Source: a virus. From it: a stretch of DNA of 35,403 bases. Shown here piece after piece: positions 19,913 through 28,164 of the stretch (its first letter is position 1; each line of letters begins with the position of its first letter). Location of the stretch: positions 1 to 35,403 of the IMG/VR virus record IMGVR_UViG_3300037485_000518; one strand, written 5' to 3'. Under the pieces are notes generated by a model. That model had not been told where the DNA came from. It saw only the letters and a program-made list of their open reading frames with translations, and searched no databases. Made by a program: the position numbers and the translations under genes.

Positions 19913-20166
19913 TGGCCAAGACACCCGCATGGCAGCGCGCTGAGGGCAAAGACCCCAAGGGCGGGCTCAACGCCAAGGGCCGCGCCGCCTACAACAAGGC
20001 CAATCCCGGCAAGCCCGGCCTCAAGGCCCCGCAGCCGGAAGGCGGGCCGCGCCGCGACAGCTTCTGCGCCCGCATGTCGGGCATGAAGAAGAAGCTCACG
20101 TCGAAGAAGACGGCCAACGACCCCAACTCGCGCATCAACAAGTCGCTGCGCGCTTGGAACTGCTGA
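19912..20166 (+). CDS. DUF6321-like conserved phage protein (84 aa)
   Basis: Nearly the whole protein matches a pattern I recall from many phages: AKTPAWQRAEGKDPKGGLN, AKGRAAYNKANPGKPGLKAP, then RRDSFCARMSGMKKKLTSKK and DPNSRINKSLRAWNC. It is basic and Cys-containing at positions about 52 and 84. It is often found between tail and ejection genes, but its role is not established. The ATG shares an A with the preceding stop (TGATG). The strong conservation of this unit despite its size suggests a core virion or DNA-binding function, which is inference. Confidence 0.82.
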   Translation: MAKTPAWQRAEGKDPKGGLNAKGRAAYNKANPGKPGLKAPQPEGGPRRDSFCARMSGMKKKLTSKKTANDPNSRINKSLRAWNC

Positions 20167-20176
20167 GGAGCACGCA

Positions 20177-20449
20177 ATGGCACGCAGGAAGTCCAACCCT
20201 ACGGTTGTGGAACAGGAGGCCGAGGCAATGGCAGACGAGTTCGTCGATCTGACCGAGGATGAGCTGGCAGCCCAGATCGAGGGCTACGCCGACATTCCGG
20301 CGAGCGTGAGGGCCGAGATGGCGCTGGGTCGCCGGGCCTCGTGGGAGCAGCAGCGCCGCATCGAGGCCGCTGACGCGCCGGCCGAGCCGGATGGTGAGCC
20401 CTTGGCCGACATGCCCGAGGACGGCACCGACGCCCCCGTTCAGGAGTAA
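20177..20449 (+). CDS. Small acidic protein (90 aa)
   Basis: The product opens basic (ARRKSNPTVV), then is Glu/Asp/Ala-rich (EQEAEAMADEFVDLTEDELAAQIEGYAD), with a helix VRAEMALGRRASWEQQRRIEAAD and an acidic Pro-rich end. No domain is recognised. GAGGAG at 20165-20170 supports the ATG at 20177. It lies between the DUF6321-like and hydrolase genes, 6 nt before the latter. A chaperone or regulator of the virion hydrolase is a possible role from position only. Confidence 0.7.
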   Translation: MARRKSNPTVVEQEAEAMADEFVDLTEDELAAQIEGYADIPASVRAEMALGRRASWEQQRRIEAADAPAEPDGEPLADMPEDGTDAPVQE

Positions 20450-20455
20450 GCGCCC

Positions 20456-21496
20456 ATGCGCGAGTACCCGAAGAAGCAGAACCAGCACCACGCCGGGACC
20501 ACGTTCTGGGACCGGGGCGGCGCGCGTGACGCCCGAAGCGGGTACGGCAAGTCTGCGCCATCGACGCCCGCCCACGTGGCGACGACGGCGCACACCTCGC
20601 GCGATTACTCCAAGGGTAACGTCAAGACGCCCGACTACCTCAAGCCGGGCTTCAAGCACGAGATGGTCCGGCACTTCGAGTATGGCGGCATGGCCGAGCG
20701 CGGCTATGAGAGCGCCGCGAACACCGACCCGACCGCCGGCATGTCCGAGAGCATGGTGGCCGACATGGTCGGCGGCGCGACCAACAGCTACGGCGGCGGT
20801 GACTATGGCCCTGCACAAGGCGGCGGGGGCTACGGCGCCAGCGATGGCACTGTCGGCGATGCTATGGCAGGGGGAGTGGGCGCAGTCGACACTGCAGCCA
20901 GCCAGCCAGAAAGCGCGGCCAGTTACGGCGAGGGTGTTGATGTGAGTGCACCCGCGCAGCCCGAGGAACAAGCGGTGCAGAGCCCGACGTTCCGCGAGAG
21001 CGAAATCCAAGCCGACCGGATGGGGCAGGCGTACTCGATGGCGCACGCCATGCTGGGCGAAGCGCGCAACCAAGGCCCGGCCGGCATGGCTGCCGTGGGC
21101 AACGTGCTCGCCAACCGCGCCGACTACCGGGACAACAGGCCGGGCCGCGAGGGCTACCTGAACCTCGGCACGACCGTGCAGGACCAGCTCACCAAGGCGC
21201 AGTTCAGCTACATCGGCGACCAGAACAAGAAGGTCGCGGACAAGGCCATGAACACGCCGCTGGGCGATCAGGCATACGAGATCGCCAAGGGCATCATGAA
21301 CAAGACGTTGCCCGACAACACCAACGGCGCGCTGAGCTACCGGGCAAAGGGCGGCTTCGACCGCTCCTACAACACGCTCAAGGACCAGTACGGCGTGCAG
21401 AAGGTGGGGGACCACTATTTCACCGAGTTCGCCGGCAAGCGGCAGGGCGTGGAGATGGGCGAGTTCCCCGACGACTTCGAACAGAAGGTGAAGTGA
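20456..21496 (+). CDS. SleB-like (Hydrolase_2) cell-wall hydrolase, virion-associated
   Basis: Residues 1-170 are low complexity and disordered, rich in Gly, Ala, Tyr and Pro. From about 180 the C-terminal part fits SleB-type hydrolases: MAHAMLGEARNQGPAGMAAVGNVLANRAD with Glu202 in the catalytic-Glu position. A polar FSYIGDQNKKV segment, a LSYRAKGG loop and HYFTEF near the end follow. Such enzymes cleave murein glycan bonds. Its location in the tail/ejection block rather than the lysis cassette suggests it acts during entry. The N-terminal half may link it to the virion. The stop at 21496 is 4 nt before the nozzle gene. Confidence 0.76.
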   Translation: MREYPKKQNQHHAGTTFWDRGGARDARSGYGKSAPSTPAHVATTAHTSRDYSKGNVKTPDYLKPGFKHEMVRHFEYGGMAERGYESAANTDPTAGMSESMVADMVGGATNSYGGGDYGPAQGGGGYGASDGTVGDAMAGGVGAVDTAASQPESAASYGEGVDVSAPAQPEEQAVQSPTFRESEIQADRMGQAYSMAHAMLGEARNQGPAGMAAVGNVLANRADYRDNRPGREGYLNLGTTVQDQLTKAQFSYIGDQNKKVADKAMNTPLGDQAYEIAKGIMNKTLPDNTNGALSYRAKGGFDRSYNTLKDQYGVQKVGDHYFTEFAGKRQGVEMGEFPDDFEQKVK

Positions 21497-21500
21497 GGCC

Positions 21501-23273
21501 ATGGTCGCTGCCAAGCTCCAAGCCTTTGGCGGCATGATCCCGGCGCAGGACGACACGCTCCTGCCCGAGATGCACGCATCCTACGCCGAGAACGTCTGGC
21601 TGCGCTCTGGCACGCTGGACGCCTTCCGCCAGCCGACCGTCGTCTTCACGGCGGGCTCGACCGCGATCACGCGCGCGTACCGCATTCCCAAGGGCAACAA
21701 GTCCAAGGAATACATCTCCGACAGCTACTGGCTCCAGTTCCAGAACGCGGACACCTGGGTCGTCGAAAGCCCCATCGCCAACGACACCTTCGGCCGGCGC
21801 TACTGGGCTCCCGACGCATTGGGGCCGCGCTACACCACGCTGGCTCGTGTCATCGCCGCCCAGACCCCTTACGTGCTGGGTATCCCCGCGCCGTCCACCG
21901 CGCCGGGCCTGTCCGTTGCCGGCGGCTCGGGCACGACGATCTCGCGCGCCTACGTCTACACGTGGGTCAGCAGCATGGGCGAGGAGGGGCCACCCAGCCC
22001 CCCGGTGGTCGTCAACGGCTTCGTCAACGGGACGTGGAACGTCACGATGACCGCGCCCACCTCGGGCGACACGACGAACCGGGCGCTCGACAAGGCGCGC
22101 ATCTACCGCACCATCACCTCGTCGGCCGGCGTGGCGACCTACTTCTTCGTCGCCGAGCTGCCCATCGCCACGACGGCCTACGCCGACACGCTGAGCGACA
22201 CGGCGGTGAGCGCCGCCAACCAACTCCAGTCGACTGGATGGACCGCGCCGCCCACCGACCTGCAGGGCATCGTCGCCATGCCCAACGGCATCCTCGCCGG
22301 GTGGCGCGCCAACGAGCTGTGGTTCTGTGAGCCATATCGGCCCCATGCGTGGCCCGTGGCCTACACCAACTCGGTCGATGCCCGCATCGTGGGGCTCGGC
22401 GTCATCGGTCAGTCGGTCGTCGTGTGCACCGAGACGGGTGCCTATCTGGCCACCGGCACGAACCCGGCCAACATCGCGCTCTCGAAGGTGGCGGGCGCTG
22501 AGCCCTGCCTGTCTCAGGGCTCGATCCTGTCGACCCCGCAGGGCGTCTACTACGCCTCCCAGAACGGCATGATGCTGGTGTCGCCCGGCGGCACGGGCAA
22601 CGTGCTGCGCAGCCTGTTCCAGTCGGACGTGTGGCAGTCCCTGTTCAACGTGCCCGGCCTGAAAGTGGCGCGTCTGGGCAACGCGCTCTTCTCGTTTGGC
22701 TCCGTGGCGACCGGCTGCTTCGATCCCGGCGCGTTCGATCCCGGCCGCTTCGAGCAGGTCGACTTCAGCGGCTCACGCGACGGCTTCTACATCGACACCG
22801 AGGACATGCGGGTCGCGCTGACGCTGCTCTACTCGGCCACGCCGACCAACAGCACATGGAACGACCCGTGGTCGGGCGAAGTGCTGTGCATGCGCAACGG
22901 GCAGGTGCTCCACTACGACACGGGCGAGCTTACCCGGCAGGTATTCAAGTGGCGCTCGAAGAAGTTCCAGCTCACCGAGAAGCGCAACCTCGGCGCGATC
23001 AAGGTCTACTTCACCGTCCCCAGCGGCACGCCTGACCTCATCACGGAGAACACGTCGCAGAGCCAGAGCGCGCTGGGTGCCAACCAGTGGGGTCTTCTGC
23101 GCGTTTACGCTGACGACCGGCTTGTCTACACGCGCGAGCTGCGCCGCAGCGGGGAGCTGTTCCGGTTACCCAGCGGGTATCAGGTCGAGTTCTGGCAGGT
23201 GGAGATCGAGGCCCGCGTCGTGGTGACCAACATCCAGCTCGGCAACACGCCGAAGGAGCTGCAGGGTGTCTGA
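21501..23273 (+). CDS. Tail nozzle / tail-tube-like virion protein (590 aa)
   Basis: The first part (FGGMIPAQDDTLLPEMHASYAENVWLRSGTLDAFRQP) is the signature start of podovirus tail-tube nozzle proteins. It is followed by a beta domain with SRAYVYTWVSSMGEEGPPSPPVVV (about 150-175), a fibronectin-like segment common to this family. A propeller-like half (MPNGILAGWRANELWFCEPYRPHAWP..., YYASQNGMMLVSPGG) comes next, and a C-terminal beta domain ends in QVEIEARVVVTNIQLGNTPKELQ. The nozzle caps the short tail channel under the connector. The stop overlaps the next gene by 8 nt. Dispersed palindromes lie at 22930-22944 and 23166-23180. Confidence 0.84.
   Translation: MVAAKLQAFGGMIPAQDDTLLPEMHASYAENVWLRSGTLDAFRQPTVVFTAGSTAITRAYRIPKGNKSKEYISDSYWLQFQNADTWVVESPIANDTFGRRYWAPDALGPRYTTLARVIAAQTPYVLGIPAPSTAPGLSVAGGSGTTISRAYVYTWVSSMGEEGPPSPPVVVNGFVNGTWNVTMTAPTSGDTTNRALDKARIYRTITSSAGVATYFFVAELPIATTAYADTLSDTAVSAANQLQSTGWTAPPTDLQGIVAMPNGILAGWRANELWFCEPYRPHAWPVAYTNSVDARIVGLGVIGQSVVVCTETGAYLATGTNPANIALSKVAGAEPCLSQGSILSTPQGVYYASQNGMMLVSPGGTGNVLRSLFQSDVWQSLFNVPGLKVARLGNALFSFGSVATGCFDPGAFDPGRFEQVDFSGSRDGFYIDTEDMRVALTLLYSATPTNSTWNDPWSGEVLCMRNGQVLHYDTGELTRQVFKWRSKKFQLTEKRNLGAIKVYFTVPSGTPDLITENTSQSQSALGANQWGLLRVYADDRLVYTRELRRSGELFRLPSGYQVEFWQVEIEARVVVTNIQLGNTPKELQGV
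22930..22944. repeat. YTACCYNNNRGGTAR-type palindrome in the nozzle gene, first
   Basis: TTACCCGGCAGGTAT is read CTT ACC CGG CAG GTA TTC. Confidence 0.7.
23166..23180. repeat. YTACCYNNNRGGTAR-type palindrome in the nozzle gene, second
   Basis: TTACCCAGCGGGTAT is read in the third frame as TTA CCC AGC GGG TAT and uses TTA, a rare leucine codon here. Confidence 0.75.
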
Positions 23274-23514
23274 TCTTTTCCCTGCCATCCCCGAGCCTGC
23301 GGCGACCGTCGAGAGCCTTTACGAAGTCGTGAAGACCATGAAGCAGGTGCTCGACACCGCCACCCGCCAGCGGGGCTTCTATGGCTTCTCGGCGGTCTTC
23401 ATGTCTCCGGTCGCGCCGGCTGCCGCCCGCCAGTATGACCTGTGGGTCGACACCAGCAACCTCAACAAGATGCGCGTCTACGACGGCCGCAACTGGTTGG
23501 CCGTGACCGTATGA
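23266..23514 (+). CDS. 82-aa protein, possible fibre-trimerisation or tail protein
   Basis: GTG at 23266 overlaps the nozzle stop by 8 nt. The product has an amphipathic helix (ATVESLYEVVKTMKQVLDTATRQR) followed by a short beta part in which YDLWVDTSNLNKMRVYDGRNWLAVTV resembles the phage motif for a fibre or receptor domain (DLWxDT...M.VYxGxNWL). This pattern is common in small tail proteins close to the nozzle. The stop overlaps the GNAT-like gene by ATGA. Precise role not known. Confidence 0.76.
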   Translation: MSDLFPAIPEPAATVESLYEVVKTMKQVLDTATRQRGFYGFSAVFMSPVAPAAARQYDLWVDTSNLNKMRVYDGRNWLAVTV

Positions 23515-23975
23515 TCGTCTTCAACAACGCTGGCCTTGGGCGTGTGCTCGCCGAGAACGCGGGCACTTCCTACAACGCTGAGGTGGATACCTGCATCGCC
23601 CGCGTCGAGGACGGCGAGCTGTGGGGCGGGGTGGTCTACCAGAATTTCACGGGTGCGAGTATAGCGGTCCATGTCGCATCGTTTCGTGTTAATTGGATCA
23701 ACAAAGATATGCTTTGGGTGTGTTTTCACTACCCGTTTGTACAATTAGGCGTAAAGAAGATGTTTGGCCAAGTACCTGCGTCAAACTGCAATGCTCTTGA
23801 GTTCGACCTGAAGTTGGGCTTTAAGGAAGAGGCGAGGATCAAGGATGTCTTTCCAGACGGTGATCTGATCGTTGTTTCCATGCGACGAGAAGACTGCCGG
23901 TGGCTGAAAGTTCGTCCGACCGGCCTGACGGAGCCAGTCAATGGGTGGAAAGAGCAAGGCACCGCCGCCTCCTGA
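23511..23975 (+). CDS. GNAT-like protein in the tail block (154 aa)
   Basis: ATG at 23511 overlaps the preceding stop (ATGA). The sequence follows the phage GNAT-fold pattern: GGVVYQNFTGASIAVHVASF, WVCFHYPFVQLGVKKMFGQVPASNCNALEFDLKLGFKEEARIKDVFPDGD and a closing REDCRWLKV. The Asn-X-X-Ala and LGFKEE features are typical of acetyltransferase C-terminal halves that bind acyl-CoA. The substrate is unknown. Similar proteins occur next to tail and ejection genes in other phages, where they may modify virion or host proteins. AT content rises in 23650-23760, unlike neighbours, a possible sign of transfer. It overlaps the next gene by 35 nt. Confidence 0.8.
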   Translation: MIVFNNAGLGRVLAENAGTSYNAEVDTCIARVEDGELWGGVVYQNFTGASIAVHVASFRVNWINKDMLWVCFHYPFVQLGVKKMFGQVPASNCNALEFDLKLGFKEEARIKDVFPDGDLIVVSMRREDCRWLKVRPTGLTEPVNGWKEQGTAAS

Positions 23976-25086
23976 CTATTCTGGGGTGGCCAATGCGTCT
24001 GCAGAGAGCGCGCGCCTTTCGTTCCAGCTTGGGCAAGAGCAGCTCGCGTGGGCCAGAGAGCAGTACAATCTCGACCGCGAGCTGACTGACGGCGTTGTCG
24101 ATCTGGTCTACGATCAGGCGGTCGAGCAGGGCGACAACGCTCGCCAAGACCGGGCGCGATACGAAAGCGTCTACCAGCCGCTCGAAGACGAGCTTGTGCG
24201 CGATGCGAGGGACTTCGCCTCGCCCGAGCGGCGCGAGACGGAGATGGGCCGGGCGCAGGCCAACGTCGCCCAGCAGTTCGAGGGCCAGCGTCAAGCTGCC
24301 CAGCAGGCACTGGAGAGCTTCGGCGTCGACCCCACGAGCACCCGGTATCAGGCGCTCGACATCGGCATGCGTGCCGCGCAGGGAGCCGCGCAGGCGGCAG
24401 CCGGCAATCAGGCCGGGCAGATGGTGGACGCACAGGGCCGCGCGCTGCGCTCCGAGGCCATCAACGTCGGCCGTGGCTATCCCGGCCAGATCGCCACGCA
24501 GTACGGGCAGGCGACTGCCGCCGGCAACTCGGCCGTGTCGAACCAGCTTGCCGCGACGGCGTCCGGTGCCAACACGATGGGCACGCCCCAGCAGTGGCAG
24601 GGCATGGGCAATCAGGCACTGGGCGTGTGGGGCAACACGCTCAACATGGGCTACCAAAACCAGATGGCCCAGTTCAACGCGAACCGCCAGAACAGCTCTG
24701 GCATCGGCTCGGCGCTTGGCTTTGGTGCATCGCTGCTCACGGCTCCGCTCAAGGGCACCATGCTCGGCATGCTGGAGGACGGTGGCCTTATCGACGACGA
24801 GCTGGCGGAAGCCACGCAGAGCCGTGCCGTCGACATCGGCATGAACCGCACGGTCCTGCCCGAGCACTCGCCCTCCGGTGGAGCCAAGACGGACGACGTT
24901 CACGCCATGGTCAACGTCGGCGAGTTCGTCATGCCCAAGCAGGCTGTCGAGTGGTTCGGCGAGAAGTTCTTCCAGAACCTGATCGCGAAGGCCGACAAGG
25001 AGCGTTCCGGCGCTCCCGGCAAGCCGCAGATGAAGATGGCCCCGGTGGAGAGGCCGACGTTTTCCACTGCCGTACCCGTGGGGTAA
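23941..25086 (+). CDS. Internal virion/ejection-type protein (381 aa)
   Basis: The start GGKSKAPPPPDYSGVANASAESARLSFQLGQEQLAWAREQYN is the recurring opening of a small internal virion protein in short-tailed phages. It is rich in Gln, Ala and helices (about 15-250), with LGFGASLLTAPLKGTMLGML as a weakly hydrophobic patch (about 253-272). The end DDVHAMVNVGEFVMPKQAVEWFGEKFFQNL (about 318-350) is a conserved C-terminal motif of the same proteins. It is likely part of the channel or inner-core complex injected with DNA. The stop TAA is part of a palindrome (25072-25086), and the next ATG follows after 3 nt. Its start overlaps the GNAT-like gene by 35 nt. Confidence 0.8.
   Translation: MGGKSKAPPPPDYSGVANASAESARLSFQLGQEQLAWAREQYNLDRELTDGVVDLVYDQAVEQGDNARQDRARYESVYQPLEDELVRDARDFASPERRETEMGRAQANVAQQFEGQRQAAQQALESFGVDPTSTRYQALDIGMRAAQGAAQAAAGNQAGQMVDAQGRALRSEAINVGRGYPGQIATQYGQATAAGNSAVSNQLAATASGANTMGTPQQWQGMGNQALGVWGNTLNMGYQNQMAQFNANRQNSSGIGSALGFGASLLTAPLKGTMLGMLEDGGLIDDELAEATQSRAVDIGMNRTVLPEHSPSGGAKTDDVHAMVNVGEFVMPKQAVEWFGEKFFQNLIAKADKERSGAPGKPQMKMAPVERPTFSTAVPVG
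25072..25086. repeat. YTACCYNNNRGGTAR-type palindrome at a gene junction
   Basis: GTACCCGTGGGGTAA has exact arms and contains the stop TAA of the 381-aa gene. It is read GTA CCC GTG GGG TAA, three nt before the next ATG. Confidence 0.7.
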
Positions 25087-25089
25087 CCG

Positions 25090-28000
25090 ATGAGCTTTGC
25101 GAACGAGATCAAGGATTTCGTGTCGACCTTCACGGCAACGCGCAAGATGCTCGACGAGAGCGCCTATCGCTCGAAGTATGGCGACTACCTGAACCGCTCG
25201 CTCGACATGAAGAGCCGCGAGCTGGACCTGAAGGAAGCGGAGATCAACGGCGCGGATGCGGCGTCGGCTGCTTACGACAGGGCCTTCCCCGGCGGTGAGC
25301 GCGCCGACACGCGCGCCGAAAACACCAGCGGTGATGGAAGCTACGATGTGGCTGCCGCGCGTGACGCCATCACGAGCATTGAAAGCGGCGGCAAGTACGA
25401 CGCGCTCGGCCCGGTGACCCGCAGGGGCGACCGCGCCTATGGCCGCTATCAGGTCATGGGGGCCAACATCCCCGAGTGGACGGAAGCAGCCCTTGGCCGG
25501 CGCTTGACGCCGCAGCAGTTCCTCAATGACCGCGAGGCGCAGGATCGCGTCTTCGACCACCGCTTCGGCAGCTACGTGAAGAAGTATGGCTCCGTCAACG
25601 ACGCCGCCAGCGCGTGGTTCACGGGCCGTCCCATGAACCAGTCGGGCAACCCGCGTGATGTGCTGGGCACCGACAAGAACAGCTATGTCCGCAAGTTTGC
25701 CGGGGCTTACCGCCCGCGCCGCGCCGTCGACACTGCCAGCTTCGAGGAAGGTGGCTATGTGCGCGACGACGAGAGCTACTACGATCCCGACAGCGGGATG
25801 ACCTACCCGACCGATAACCGCTATGAGCTGCCGGACGGCGTGGCCGTGCCCTACGACCCGCCGTCGAGCGGTGACATCGTTCAGGGCGCGGAGGGGCGCA
25901 GCCTTGGCGCACGTGACGCTGAGCTGTTCTCGGAGCGTGACGAAGCCAGTGGCGTGAGCTACCCGCGCTCTGCGCGTTCGGCCGTCGATGCGTCCGACCT
26001 CGACCCGAAGGCCGGCTACGAAGACCCCGAGAGCATGACGGGCCGCGACCGACCGCGTGATCCTCCCGACCCCAACGATCCCGAGGCGATGACCGGCCGT
26101 GACCGCGACTGGTCGCAAGGCACACCGCGCCCCGATGCACCCCGCAAAGCCGTCCCCACCGAAGCGTCCCCGAAAGCCGCGCCCGCCAAAGCCGCGCCGT
26201 CTGCCGGTGGTTCGTCCCGTTCGGGCAACGACATAACGGTTACCCCGCAGGGTAGCCGGCAGGCCGTCGCGCTGCAGCCGGGTGAGACGCTCTACACCGA
26301 CCCGAAGTCTGGCGTGCGCTACGCCATCCCCGACGATGGCCGGCAGATGCGCCGCCTCGACGCGGGTGACAGCCTGTCGTCGGGCCTCGACGCGGGCATC
26401 AAGTTCGTCTCCAAGGCGTTCGGCTTCGACCGTGGCCGCACGCAGGCGGTCGGCGATGACCCCGAGCGCGGTCAGCGCCTCACCAGCTTCCAGCGTGGGG
26501 AAGGCGCGGTGACCGGGGCCGAGTACAAGGAGCTGACCCGCACGTCGGACCCCGAGGGCAAGCTGACCCCGTCCCAGCGCAACGCCAAGGTCATTCAGGA
26601 CGTGAAGGAGCACGGCGACCGCACGGGCCGTCCGCAGGAAGCTGCCCAGCTTATCGGCGGCATCATGATGGCCCAGCGCAAGACCGTCGTCATGGCCGGC
26701 ACCATGGCCGGCGAGCAGCTCCAGAAGGGCGACATGACCGGCGCGCTGAACACGCTGCGCAAGGCGTATGACGCGGTGCCCGATGGCAACACGGTCACCT
26801 TCGAGTACGGCGACGAGGGCTACGTCTACAAGCAGCTCGACGGCAAGGGCCGCATCCTGTCCGAGGGTCCGGTGACGACCGACTTCGTGCGCCAGCAGAT
26901 CGCACTGGCGCGCTCTGGCCGCGCTTATGACGACGCTGTCTACAAGCGCGTGTCCGATGGCCCGCAGGAGGCGGCAGGCGGCACGGCGACAGACGCGACG
27001 GAAGCCGGGGCCGAGGGTGAGGGCACCACGGCAGCTCCCGCTGGAGCCCCGGCACCCGCTGGAGCCCCAGCGTCGGACGACGCTGATGTCGACCCCAACA
27101 AGTTCCCCGAGCCGCGCCCGACGATCCCGCGTGGCGCGATGAGCGGGCTCAACCCCAAGCAGCAGCGCCAGTTCATCCAGCGGTTCAACTCCGAGCAGGT
27201 CTTCCCGTGGCGTGATCGCCAGCGCGAGTGGGTCGCTGCCCAGAGGGCCAAGCGCGCCGACCGGGTCGGTGAGGAGCGCCGGCTCGACAGCCAATCGCGC
27301 GAAGACCGCCGCACGGCTGCGCAGATCGCTGCCAAGAAGGAAGAGGAGGCGGCGCGCATCCGCACCGAGCGCCGCAAAGACCCTGCGCTACGCGCCGAGG
27401 ACGATCTGACTGCTGTCGATCAGCGGCAAGAGGCCGTCGCTGGCACGGGCGTAGCGGGCAACGAGGTCTACCGCAACGAAACCGGGCGTCGTCCCGAGGG
27501 CGCGGCGGTGGAACTGACGCGCCGCGTCGTCCAGCCCGAAATGGATGCGCAGCGCGCCGAGATTGGTTGGGACAGCGCGTCCGAGCCCAAGCGTGGCGAC
27601 TACAGCGAGCGCCGTGAAGCCCTCAACACGGGCCTCGACGCGGCACTCAACATCGGCAAGCCCGACGCCAGCGGCAAGGTCGACAAGACCAAGCTGCCGC
27701 AGATCGACGAGATGGACCGCGAGCGCCTGCTCGACATCGGCGACCGCATCGCGTCCCGCAACGACATGAACCCGCGCACGCTGATGCGCATCGTCCACGA
27801 GATGGGCATGGGCGGCGGGGGCAACATCAAGGTCAACCCGCGCACGGGCGAGGTGCTCGTCGACGGTGGCCGCGAGCGTGTCTACATCGACCGCCAGACG
27901 CTGCAGCAGCTCGCGCTCATGCGGGCCGACAAGGCAAAGGCCAGTGCCGAAGCGGCGGTGCGCGAGCGCGAGGGCAGGGTGCAGCAGGCCGAGGAGCGCA

Positions 28001-28164
28001 GCGCCGACACGCGCCAGCGCGAGTTCCGCCAGCAGGTTCTCGACCCGCTGGACACCATGGTCGCCCGCCCTGAGAGCGCACGTGGCAGCCGCCGCCAGCG
28101 GGCCGTCGACGCATTCAATGAGGACCGTGCCCGGCAGGGCATCGCACCGCTTGGGAGCCGCTGA
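25090..28164 (+). CDS. Ejection protein with lytic transglycosylase domain (1024 aa)
   Basis: Residues about 88-180 hold a lysozyme-like SLT domain: AARDAITSIESGGKYDALGP with Glu98 as likely catalytic acid, then AYGRYQVMGANIPEW and ASAWFTGRPM. Virion SLT proteins such as T7 gp16 open murein during genome ejection. The following long region is disordered and charged, rich in Pro, Asp and Arg (about 215-400). It is followed by helical stretches (KEHGDRTGRPQEAAQLIGGIMMAQRK and later coiled coils near 700-770 and 930-1000). There is no signal peptide. The start is at 25090 after a palindrome stop. An N6-spaced palindrome occurs at 26240-26255, and the stop overlaps the next ATG by one base. Confidence 0.88.
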   Translation: MSFANEIKDFVSTFTATRKMLDESAYRSKYGDYLNRSLDMKSRELDLKEAEINGADAASAAYDRAFPGGERADTRAENTSGDGSYDVAAARDAITSIESGGKYDALGPVTRRGDRAYGRYQVMGANIPEWTEAALGRRLTPQQFLNDREAQDRVFDHRFGSYVKKYGSVNDAASAWFTGRPMNQSGNPRDVLGTDKNSYVRKFAGAYRPRRAVDTASFEEGGYVRDDESYYDPDSGMTYPTDNRYELPDGVAVPYDPPSSGDIVQGAEGRSLGARDAELFSERDEASGVSYPRSARSAVDASDLDPKAGYEDPESMTGRDRPRDPPDPNDPEAMTGRDRDWSQGTPRPDAPRKAVPTEASPKAAPAKAAPSAGGSSRSGNDITVTPQGSRQAVALQPGETLYTDPKSGVRYAIPDDGRQMRRLDAGDSLSSGLDAGIKFVSKAFGFDRGRTQAVGDDPERGQRLTSFQRGEGAVTGAEYKELTRTSDPEGKLTPSQRNAKVIQDVKEHGDRTGRPQEAAQLIGGIMMAQRKTVVMAGTMAGEQLQKGDMTGALNTLRKAYDAVPDGNTVTFEYGDEGYVYKQLDGKGRILSEGPVTTDFVRQQIALARSGRAYDDAVYKRVSDGPQEAAGGTATDATEAGAEGEGTTAAPAGAPAPAGAPASDDADVDPNKFPEPRPTIPRGAMSGLNPKQQRQFIQRFNSEQVFPWRDRQREWVAAQRAKRADRVGEERRLDSQSREDRRTAAQIAAKKEEEAARIRTERRKDPALRAEDDLTAVDQRQEAVAGTGVAGNEVYRNETGRRPEGAAVELTRRVVQPEMDAQRAEIGWDSASEPKRGDYSERREALNTGLDAALNIGKPDASGKVDKTKLPQIDEMDRERLLDIGDRIASRNDMNPRTLMRIVHEMGMGGGGNIKVNPRTGEVLVDGGRERVYIDRQTLQQLALMRADKAKASAEAAVREREGRVQQAEERSADTRQREFRQQVLDPLDTMVARPESARGSRRQRAVDAFNEDRARQGIAPLGSR
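26240..26255. repeat. N6-spaced palindrome in the ejection-protein gene
   Basis: TTACCCCGCAGGGTAG has arms TACCC/GGGTA and six bases between TACC and GGTA. Confidence 0.6.

Noticed and set aside
23938-27294. 1118-codon minus-strand frame, and a similar 1117-codon one at 27882-31235
   Set aside because: Long antisense frames arise from GC-rich third positions; their sequences are His/Arg/Val-rich with no domains, and the plus strand carries recognised ejection proteins.
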